A DNA stretch of 24,400 nucleotides, from contig DASWMO010000225.1 in the NCBI GenBank assembly GCA_036399715.1, positions 1 through 24,400 of the forward strand. Direction: 5' to 3'. Origin of the DNA: DASVSE01 sp036399715. GTDB taxonomy: Bacteria; Bacteroidota; Rhodothermia; Rhodothermales; Rubricoccaceae. The position numbers and the translations under genes are program-made. This document shows, in pieces, positions 1 to 6,550 of the stretch. Positions within the stretch are counted from its first letter, which is position 1. Every line of letters starts with the position of its first letter. Under the pieces are notes generated by a model. It had not been told where the DNA came from and did no database searches. It saw only the letters and a list, made by a program, of their open reading frames with translations.

Positions 1-77
1 TGGCTCTCGGAATACACCACCTCGCTCAAAGGATACCTACTTTCATATCACGGCAGAATCCATTAAATAACATAAAC
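1..77 (+). other. left-edge AT-rich stretch, possible end of an upstream gene
   Basis: All three plus-strand frames are open at the window edge. Frame 1 ends at a TAA at 64-66 and frame 2 at a TAA at 68-70. Frame 3 runs without a stop into the ATG at 78, so the next gene could start further upstream than annotated. A short gap of 7 to 11 bases between an upstream stop and the ATG at 78 would fit a two-gene operon, but too little coding sequence is present to choose a frame or recognise a family. Confidence 0.25.
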
Positions 78-455
78 ATGTATCATTTTAACAAAGTAGA
101 AGACGAAATCGGCTTCGTGATGGAAACGTCTGGCACTAATATCGCCGAAGATGCAACATCCTACGCAATTGAATTGTTCGGAAGCGACATTTCGGATAAC
201 GGCGATGGTGGTGTATGGCTTGAAATATGGATAGACTCGGGTAGAATATTGATTTTCCCAGCCTTAGATATGTCTAAAGTAGATAACATGTGTATCCAGA
301 TTACAGATCTAGACATAATTGACAGATTGGACATGTCTTACGAAGACGAATCACTACCTCAATTTGAGGAACTGTACAATGAACTATCAGATGCGATCGT
401 CCCCATAATCGAAAGAAATTTCACTTATTGCGCACTATATAATGCAGACAGTTGA
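78..455 (+). CDS. hypothetical acidic protein, AT-rich (possible immunity-type protein)
   Basis: A 125-residue protein that I do not recognise. By hand count it has about 27 Asp/Glu and only 5 Lys/Arg, no signal peptide and no membrane segment, so it should be a small, strongly acidic cytosolic protein. Its middle, around VWLEIWIDSGRILIFPALD, looks like alternating beta strands, and the C-terminal third looks helical. The DNA is about 40% G+C against about 70% for the housekeeping genes to the right, which points to recent acquisition. Size, acidity and position after a possible upstream gene end (64-70) resemble immunity proteins of toxin-immunity pairs, but no toxin is visible, so this is only a suggestion. 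The ATG at 78 is the first in frame. The frame is open to the window edge, so an upstream start cannot be excluded. Confidence 0.7.
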   Translation: MYHFNKVEDEIGFVMETSGTNIAEDATSYAIELFGSDISDNGDGGVWLEIWIDSGRILIFPALDMSKVDNMCIQITDLDIIDRLDMSYEDESLPQFEELYNELSDAIVPIIERNFTYCALYNADS

Positions 456-631
456 CAATTGGTCGACTAGGAATGCTTAATTCGATCCGGTGTGTATTTT
501 TCCCTTACGCCTTCGCTGTATCACCGGGAAGTCGAGTCGCAGATCCAGGGTGCAGCTGTACTCGCACTGGTGCGTGTATCCGGTATAGATTGCATTGCCG
601 GAGAGAATGGTCTTAGACTCAAGCGTCTTAA

Positions 632-677
632 GCCGAGGGCGGCGTGACAGGCCGAATCCTGTCACGCCGCCCTCGGC
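632..677 (-). terminator. 19-bp perfect hairpin after the amidase gene
   Basis: The arms 632-650 and 659-677 are perfectly complementary over 19 bp and very G+C-rich, with an 8-base loop (gccgaatc). On the minus strand the hairpin begins 15 bases after the amidase stop codon, where a terminator is expected. The bases after it on that strand (ttaagacgctt) are not a clear U-tract, so it may instead protect the 3' end or be the remnant of an inserted repeat. It also lies at the border between AT-rich DNA and G+C-rich DNA. The rest of 456-692 shows no supported gene. Confidence 0.6.
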
Positions 678-692
678 GTCTTGAAGAATGTC

Positions 693-1469
693 CTACCGGC
701 TGAGCACCGGCATGGGTATACCAGTACCTCCGGCCCAGATGTAATGGCCGTCCGTGAGGCGGTACCAGTGCGTGTTCCCGCTCACGTTCTGTCCGTTGTT
801 CGTCCACCCTATGACATCTGCCGGACTGTTAGCCGCTAAGGTGCGGATACGCTTGGCATTGGATGTTGGGCTCGTTCGCACATTGAGCGCGACCCGAGTG
901 ACCACTGTTCTGGGGTCTAGGACAAAGTTGTGCGGCCCTAGATGATTCTGCGACGTCTCCATGCCTCCGCGCGCGGTAACGATGAGCCGGTCGAGGTCAA
1001 CGCCCGTGCCTGGGCACGTCTTGCGCGCGTAGATCTCGCGGTGGCCAACTACATGGGCGCGGTCGATGGGGATCGACCACCGTTCGCACAGCTCGCGGAT
1101 GAGCGCTGCCGAGGACCGGACCATCGGCTCGGGCCACACGTCGGCTGCGAACCCTTCATGCTCAATCCCGAGCGTGTACAGGTTCGGGCTCATGCCCGGC
1201 CGCACGCCCTTCCACGACGGTTTGTAGACACGGCCTGCGTGGTATGCCGTGTCCGTCTCGCGGACGTACTGGTGGACCTCGCCAGCCCTGCCAATTCCGT
1301 AATGTGCAGACACTTTGCTTCGCGCATCCTTGAACCACGAGTCGGTTCCACGGAGCGTGCCTTCCATGACGTGGATGACGATGGCCTCGGGGCGGCGCCC
1401 GGAACGGCCGCGCTGGTGGTGGGGGCTGCCGATCCATACGGGAGCCGGGTGATTACTTGAACTAGACAT
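693..1469 (-). CDS. N-acetylmuramoyl-L-alanine amidase (Amidase_2) with C-terminal SH3-like domain
   Basis: A 258-residue protein that should cleave the amide bond between MurNAc and L-Ala in peptidoglycan. The Amidase_2/T7-lysozyme-type domain covers about residues 25-165. Its three zinc ligands are visible as His33 (VIHVMEG), His143 (VGHREI) and Cys152 (KTCPG), and HEGFAAD near residue 104 is also typical. Residues 188-250 (ALNVRTSPTSNAKRIRTL, later THWYRL) form a bacterial SH3-type wall-binding domain. There is no signal peptide, as in many phage endolysins that rely on a holin, so it may be a prophage relic rather than a host cell-wall enzyme. The gene is divergent from the patatin-like gene, sharing a leader of about 120 bases, and is followed by a 19-bp hairpin. 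The ATG at 1469 is the first good start, with no Shine-Dalgarno sequence. Family assignment is firm; the biological role is uncertain. Confidence 0.92.
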   Translation of the reverse strand: MSSSSNHPAPVWIGSPHHQRGRSGRRPEAIVIHVMEGTLRGTDSWFKDARSKVSAHYGIGRAGEVHQYVRETDTAYHAGRVYKPSWKGVRPGMSPNLYTLGIEHEGFAADVWPEPMVRSSAALIRELCERWSIPIDRAHVVGHREIYARKTCPGTGVDLDRLIVTARGGMETSQNHLGPHNFVLDPRTVVTRVALNVRTSPTSNAKRIRTLAANSPADVIGWTNNGQNVSGNTHWYRLTDGHYIWAGGTGIPMPVLSR

Positions 1470-1591
1470 GGGGGTGGTAGGAGAGTGAGCCGGACAGGGT
1501 CTCCCGCGACCGCTGCCACCCTTTCGTCAGTCCCTCACGCCTCAGAGACGAAGCCACACGGCGTCCAGGCGCGAGCGGCCGGCCGTCCAGC

Positions 1592-2785
1592 ATGGCTCCG
1601 CGCGCCGTCCACAGAGATCTGGGATGGGCAGGGCCACCTTGTGTCCTTTCCTCCGATCTCATGTCTCGCACGCTCGGCCCGAACACTCGCAGGAGGGGCC
1701 ACTCTGTCTCGTCGCCCCGCAGGGGGCTTGCCCTCTGTCTCTCGGGCGGCGGATACCGGGCGGCCCTCTTTCATGCCGGCACGCTGTGGCGCCTCCACGA
1801 GGTCGGACTCTTAGACCAGCTTGACCACGTCTCCAGCGTGTCCGGCGGCTCCATCACGGCGGCGGCTCTAGCGCTCGGATGGCGGCGGCTCCAGTCGAAC
1901 GGGTCGTTTCACGACGCCGTCGTGGGCCCTCTCCGCAGCCTCGCCTCTCACACGGTCGACGCTCCGGCCGCCCTCCGCGGTCTTTTCCTCTTCGGCTCAG
2001 CCGGCGATCATCTCGCCCGCGCCTACGACCGCTACCTGTGCGAGGGCGCGACGCTCCAAGACCTCCCGAGCTACCCTCTGTTCGTGTTCAACGCGACGAG
2101 CCTCCAGACGGGAGCCCTCTGGCGATTCGGGAAGCCGTACATGGCCGACTACCGCGTCGGCCGGATTGATGCCCCCCGGCTTCCACTCGCCGTCGCCGTC
2201 GCTGCGTCGTCCGCGTTCCCCCCGTTCCTCGCCCCTGTCCGGCTGTGCCTTGAGCCGGCCCACTTCCTGCCGGGCTCCGGTGCCGACCTCCAGCGCGACC
2301 CGTACACGAGCCGCGTCGTCCTCGCCGATGGGGGCGTCTACGACAACATGGGCCTCGAGACGGTTTGGAAGAACTACCGCACCGTCCTCGTCAGCGACGC
2401 CGGGGCCGCCTTCGAGCCATGCCCCCGGCCGCCGACCGATTGGGGCCGACTCACCCTCCGGGTCCTGTTCACGATCGACAATCAGGTCAGGAGCCTCCGG
2501 AAGCGCCAGCTCATCTCCGCGTTCCGGCGTGGCGACCGAGATGGCGCGTACTGGGGCGTCCGGTCGGACCTCGCCAGCTACGGGCTTGACGACCCGTTGC
2601 CGTGCCCGCCGCACCGGACCCGGATGCTCGCCGACCTTCCGACACGGCTCCGCAAGCTCCCCGATCTGGTACAGGAGCGCCTCGTCAACTGGGGATATGC
2701 CGCCTGCGACGCCGCGATCCGGTGCCACGTTGACCGATCCGTCCCCCCACCTGCAGGATTTCCGTACCCGAGCGCCGGAGTGTGA
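1592..2785 (+). CDS. patatin-like phospholipase
   Basis: A 397-residue protein (374 if translation starts at the ATG at 1661, which lies closer to the conserved domain). Patatin family enzymes hydrolyse acyl chains of phospholipids with a Ser-Asp dyad. The oxyanion-hole motif SGGGYRAALFHAG is at residues 51-63. The nucleophile Ser84 lies in SSVSGGS, where the first Gly of GxSxG is Ser as in cPLA2-like members. Asp246 lies in LADGGVYDNMG. There is no signal peptide or membrane segment, so it should act in the cytoplasm or at the inner leaflet. The C-terminal 140 residues are basic and helical. It is divergent from the amidase and lies upstream of a tRNA gene that is convergent with it. Patatin-like enzymes can be housekeeping lipases, secreted effectors or abortive-infection effectors (CapV type). 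Nothing nearby decides among these. Neither start has a clear Shine-Dalgarno sequence. Confidence 0.9.
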   Translation: MAPRAVHRDLGWAGPPCVLSSDLMSRTLGPNTRRRGHSVSSPRRGLALCLSGGGYRAALFHAGTLWRLHEVGLLDQLDHVSSVSGGSITAAALALGWRRLQSNGSFHDAVVGPLRSLASHTVDAPAALRGLFLFGSAGDHLARAYDRYLCEGATLQDLPSYPLFVFNATSLQTGALWRFGKPYMADYRVGRIDAPRLPLAVAVAASSAFPPFLAPVRLCLEPAHFLPGSGADLQRDPYTSRVVLADGGVYDNMGLETVWKNYRTVLVSDAGAAFEPCPRPPTDWGRLTLRVLFTIDNQVRSLRKRQLISAFRRGDRDGAYWGVRSDLASYGLDDPLPCPPHRTRMLADLPTRLRKLPDLVQERLVNWGYAACDAAIRCHVDRSVPPPAGFPYPSAGV

Positions 2786-2912
2786 GGGTTCTTGCGCAAG
2801 CAGAGCACTCGCCACCAGCCTAGAAGGGGGTCCCAAATAGGTCCCACTCGGTGGCAGACAGTGTCGTTTTTGAGCGACAGGGCGCGACAGCGTCTGGAGC
2901 GGGCACAAAGAG

Positions 2913-2956
2913 AAAGCGGCCCAGAACCGCCGTTTTAAGGGATTCTGGGCCGCTTT
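2913..2956 (-). terminator. intrinsic terminator of the tRNA-Ala gene
   Basis: Perfect 14-bp stem (2913-2926 with 2943-2956) with a 16-base loop, starting 7 bases beyond the tRNA 3' end on the minus strand. It is followed on that strand by ctctttg, a moderate U-rich run. No supported gene lies in the rest of the gap from 2786 to 2962. Confidence 0.8.
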
Positions 2957-2962
2957 CGGGGG

Positions 2963-3035
2963 TGGAGCCAAGGAGATTCGAACTCCTGACCTCTGCAGTG
3001 CGATTGCAGCGCTCTACCAACTGAGCTATGGCCCC
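2963..3035 (-). tRNA. tRNA-Ala (anticodon CGC)
   Basis: The 73-base cloverleaf can be folded by hand. The acceptor arms GGGGCCA and TGGCTCC pair over 7 bp and contain a G3-U70 wobble, the classic alanine identity element. The D arm is GCTC with GAGC. The anticodon stem CTGCA/TGCAG encloses loop ATCGCAC, giving anticodon CGC, which reads the GCG codon. The T arm is AGGAG-TTCGAAT-CTCCT. The discriminator is A. The next genomic bases are CCC rather than CCA, so the terminal CCA must be added enzymatically. The gene lies 101 bases after the M12B protease gene on the same strand and has its own terminator. Confidence 0.97.
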
Positions 3036-3136
3036 GGGTCCGGCGAAAGGCCGGGCGGCCAACATACGTCGGCCCGGCGCGGCGGTCCAAGCCGCTCGCC
3101 GGGCAAGAGTCCGTGAACGCCCCGTGCGAGTCCGCG

Positions 3137-6100
3137 CTATCGCACGACGACGATCCGGCGCGCGAGCGCATCCCCACCCGACGACAGCCGCACCACGTAC
3201 ACGCCCGGCGCCAGACCCGACACGTCGAGAGACGCCGCGTGACCGCCGGCCGCCTGTTCGCCTGCCACCACGACGGCGACCTCACGACCGAGCAGGTCGA
3301 CGAGGCTCACACGCGTCGCGCCGGCCTCGGCGAGCGAGTACGACACGGCGACCGTGCCGCGGGCGGGGTTGGGCGCCGGCGCGTCGAGGGCGAACACGGC
3401 CGCGGCGCCGCCCTCGGTCGCCGTCGCCCCGCGCGGGCCGACGGCGAGCACGAACCGCGGCTCGACGGCCGCGAGGCGGGCGCCGGCCGGGACGGCCTCG
3501 GCGGCGCGTGCAGCCGTCGGGACGACCGAGAAGGCGTAGCGCGCCTCGGTCGCGAGGTCGACCGCCGTGCCCGTCGCGAGGTCGCGCAGCACCGCCGTCC
3601 AGCCCTCGGGCAGGCCGTCGAGGCGCGGCCAGGTGAGCACGAGGTCTGCCCCGGCCCCGACCGATACGGCCGCCATCGGGATAGTGAATGCCTCAACGGG
3701 GCGGCTTTCGACGGCCCGCATCGTGGACACACCGTCGGCCGGGGCGAAGGCGAGGACGACGTGCGTGGCTGAGACCGGGGCCAGCTTGGACGCGTCGCCG
3801 CGGTCCGGGCCACTCTCACGGCCGTCGCCCATCACGAGCACGGCCGCGCGGTCGACGAGCGTGGAGCCGGAGTCGGCCGAGGCAAGCTCGAACGCGATGA
3901 CCGTGCCGGCGCTGTCCGCGGCGTTGGCGGGGCGCGTGAGCGTGCCGCCGGTCGTCCGCGCGCTCGCCGGGATCGTGAGCGTGGCCGCCGTCGCGGCCTC
4001 GGCCCAGAAGCCCTGCCACGCCGAGATGGTCGGTCGCGTCACGCTGGACTCGTACGTGCTCCCGGCCGCGTTCCACACCTGGACGACGTTGCTCGCGAGG
4101 GCTGTCGCCCCCGGCCACCCGGCCACGCCCGACACCGTCAGGCTCGTCCCGAACGGGTTGCCGAGCAGGTTGAACCGCGTGCCCGAGGCGTGCAGCGCGA
4201 CCGTCACGTCGCTCGTGACAGCCGGGCGCGAGGTCGCAAGCGTCGTCGGGAGGGCGGTGCTGTTGCTCGCGCCACCCGGCGTCCGGTTCTCGTTGTAGAG
4301 GTACCACCAGAAGCCGCGGCCCGGTGCGAGGACGGTGCCTGTCCCGGCGGACGTGTATGCCGAGCCGGTGTAGCCGGTGAGGAGGTTCGCTCCGGCGCCG
4401 GGGTAGTAGCCCGGTACGCCCTGGACGAGGTTCATCGCCGCGAGGTCGTCGACCGTGAACCCGGAGGCCGGAGCGGCGAGCAGGCGCCAGCCGGCCGCGC
4501 CGGCGATCGTCTGCTGGGCCGCCGTCGCCGTGAACCGCTGCGGGTTGACGTTGAAGAAGACGTTGCCGACCGCGCGGACCATCACGCGGCCGTTCGTCGT
4601 CGAGACGGGAAACGAGACCAGTTCGGAGCCGTCGTTGGGCGTCGCCGCGGCGAGGACGGTCGAGAACGTCGTGCCGTTGTCGGTCGAGAGCAGGATGTCG
4701 ACGGTCGGCGTGTTGACCGCCCCGGCGTTCGTCCCGGCGACGTTCCACGTGACCGTCGCCGTCCCGGCATAGGTCTGGTTCGCCGTGTTCGCGAACGTGA
4801 CCGTGAACGGCCCGGCCGTCGTGGTCGTCGTGACGGCCACGTCGGCGTCGTTGACGGCACCGCCGCCGGCGCGGTTGTCGCGGGCCGTCAGGCGGAAGGC
4901 CAGCGTCTGGCTCGTCGTCGGGAGCGTCTCGCCGATGACGGGCGCGACGCCCGCGACGAGGCGGTTCAGCTGCGGGAAGTACCGCGTCGGGCTGGCCGTG
5001 GGCACGAACGAGCGGAAGAGAGGCGGCGTGGCGCTGCCCGGCGCGCCGGCGGCGCCGAGGCTGAAGCCCTCCCAGATGTACGTCAGCGTGCCCGGCGTGT
5101 CGTCCGTGGCCGAGCCTGTGAGCGCGAATGGCGTCGAGATCGGGATCGTGACGGCGGCCGGCGGTGTGACGGTCGGGATCGGGTTGCCCGTTGCGACGGC
5201 CGTGCCGCACGTGCTGCCGGCGCCGGTTGTGATGAACGTCGAGATCTCGCGCAGCGACTCGGCGTGGAACAGAGCGTCGGAGTTGGGCTGGAGGTCCTGC
5301 GCGCCGCAGATGCCGGCGTAGGCCATGATCGTCGTGCCCGAGCCCGGCTCGTAGGCGTGCGTCCCGGAGCGGTTGCCGCCGGCACACGAGCCCACGTTGC
5401 CGTTGAAGGTGTGGTTGCCCGCGAACTGGTGGCCCATCTCGTGCGCCACGTAGTCGATGTCGAACGCGTCGCCGACCGGCGAAGACGAGCCCGTCAGCCC
5501 GCGCGCCTTGCTCGTCCCGCACACGACGCCGAGCCCGGCCACGCCGCCGCCGCCGGTCCCGACGAGGTGCCCGATGTCGTAGTTGGGCGCCCCGATGACG
5601 CTGTTGATCGTCGTGATGTTGGCGCTCAGGTCGCCCGACGTGTTGGCGTACGGGTCGGTCGAGGCGTTGGTGTAGACGATGAGGTTGTTGTTGGCGACGA
5701 GCGTGAAGCCTACCGAGAGGTCGCGCTCGTAAACGGCCGTCACGCGGTTGACGGTCGCCACAATGGCCGCGAGGCCGCCCGAGACCGTTCCACCGTGGAA
5801 GGCGGTGTACTCGCCCGTCGCGGCCATCGCGAGCCGGTAGGTGCGCTTCGTGTCCCCGTTGGCCCGGGCCGACGCATTCGGGCCGGACAGGCCCGCGTCG
5901 GCGCCCTCGACAACGTCCCCTGAGAGGCGCCCGCGCGCGGCGGGATCGACGTGCAGGTCCGCGGCGCGGTACACGATGTAGGTCTCCGCCGTCCGCAACG
6001 GGTCGTGGGCGTACGGGTCGATGTAGACGGTCCCCTCGGCCGTGAACAGCATTCCGCGGAAGCCGGCCGGCGTGCGGCTGAGGCGGCCGTGGACTGCACC

Positions 6101-6451
6101 TGGCCCCTGCGCGAGGTACGTCCGGATCTCGGGGTACTGCGCCTGCAGCTCGGGCGCCATCACCGAGGCCTCGACGACGCGGACCTCGACTGCGCCGCCC
6201 TCGGGGAGCGGCAGCGACAGGAGCACGCCGCCCGACAGGTCGCCCGACCGCGCCGCGGCCGGGCTCGCAGCCAGCCGCGCCGCCATCTGGGGCACGTCGA
6301 GGCGGACGACGCGGTACGACGTGGGCACGGTCACGCGCACACCGCGTGCAGCGACCGGCGCCTCGGCGACGTCGGTCCAGAGGGCGCCCGGCGCCTGGGC
6401 CCAGACGGGGACCGCAAGCAGGAGGGCGAGGGCGGGGAGCAAGCGGCGCAT
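3137..6451 (-). CDS. secreted reprolysin-like (M12B-type) zinc metalloprotease with T9SS sorting domain
   Basis: A 1104-residue secreted protease. The ATG at 6451 is chosen over the upstream TTG at 6532 because it directly precedes a typical signal peptide (MRRLLPALALLLAVPVWAQA). The pro-region is about residues 25-200 and the catalytic domain about 200-420. Zinc motif HEMGHQFAGNH gives ligands His337, His341 and His347 with catalytic Glu338. The metzincin Met-turn is TIMAYAG (Met376). The usual Gly three residues after the second His is Ala here, with Gly one place later. Immunoglobulin-like beta domains follow (about 425-640). From about residue 654 a module shared with the neighbouring M36 protease begins. 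The last 80 residues are a type A T9SS sorting domain (PAPNPARG, LLGREVAVV, LAPGVYVVRL, ending RRIVVVR). The gene lies 99 bases downstream of the M36 gene. A 9-bp inverted repeat (6479-6487 with 6507-6515) sits in that gap. Confidence 0.92.
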   Translation of the reverse strand: MRRLLPALALLLAVPVWAQAPGALWTDVAEAPVAARGVRVTVPTSYRVVRLDVPQMAARLAASPAAARSGDLSGGVLLSLPLPEGGAVEVRVVEASVMAPELQAQYPEIRTYLAQGPGAVHGRLSRTPAGFRGMLFTAEGTVYIDPYAHDPLRTAETYIVYRAADLHVDPAARGRLSGDVVEGADAGLSGPNASARANGDTKRTYRLAMAATGEYTAFHGGTVSGGLAAIVATVNRVTAVYERDLSVGFTLVANNNLIVYTNASTDPYANTSGDLSANITTINSVIGAPNYDIGHLVGTGGGGVAGLGVVCGTSKARGLTGSSSPVGDAFDIDYVAHEMGHQFAGNHTFNGNVGSCAGGNRSGTHAYEPGSGTTIMAYAGICGAQDLQPNSDALFHAESLREISTFITTGAGSTCGTAVATGNPIPTVTPPAAVTIPISTPFALTGSATDDTPGTLTYIWEGFSLGAAGAPGSATPPLFRSFVPTASPTRYFPQLNRLVAGVAPVIGETLPTTSQTLAFRLTARDNRAGGGAVNDADVAVTTTTTAGPFTVTFANTANQTYAGTATVTWNVAGTNAGAVNTPTVDILLSTDNGTTFSTVLAAATPNDGSELVSFPVSTTNGRVMVRAVGNVFFNVNPQRFTATAAQQTIAGAAGWRLLAAPASGFTVDDLAAMNLVQGVPGYYPGAGANLLTGYTGSAYTSAGTGTVLAPGRGFWWYLYNENRTPGGASNSTALPTTLATSRPAVTSDVTVALHASGTRFNLLGNPFGTSLTVSGVAGWPGATALASNVVQVWNAAGSTYESSVTRPTISAWQGFWAEAATAATLTIPASARTTGGTLTRPANAADSAGTVIAFELASADSGSTLVDRAAVLVMGDGRESGPDRGDASKLAPVSATHVVLAFAPADGVSTMRAVESRPVEAFTIPMAAVSVGAGADLVLTWPRLDGLPEGWTAVLRDLATGTAVDLATEARYAFSVVPTAARAAEAVPAGARLAAVEPRFVLAVGPRGATATEGGAAAVFALDAPAPNPARGTVAVSYSLAEAGATRVSLVDLLGREVAVVVAGEQAAGGHAASLDVSGLAPGVYVVRLSSGGDALARRIVVVR
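3141..3444 (-). repeat. sorting-domain DNA repeat, copy 1
   Basis: This 304-base segment at the 3' end of the M12B-type protease gene matches 6555-6858 at the 3' end of the M36 gene without any gap. By hand count there are about 16 mismatches, so about 95% identity. It encodes the C-terminal sorting domain. The genes are much less alike upstream of it. Confidence 0.85.
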
Positions 6452-6550
6452 AGGTTCGGGTCGCCCGACGGGTCGGGGGAGGCGGAGACGGGCAGGGTAG
6501 CCACGCCTCCGCCTCGCCGCAACCCGGCGCAAATCAACCCGGTCGCCTCG

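Noticed and set aside
477..665. Small minus-strand open frame of 62 codons
   Set aside because: Its start overlaps the 19-bp hairpin, the composition is not protein-like, and there is no recognisable motif.
6452..6532. Upstream TTG start for the M12B-type protease
   Set aside because: It adds 27 Arg-rich residues ahead of a perfect signal peptide, which would block export; the ATG at 6451 fits better.
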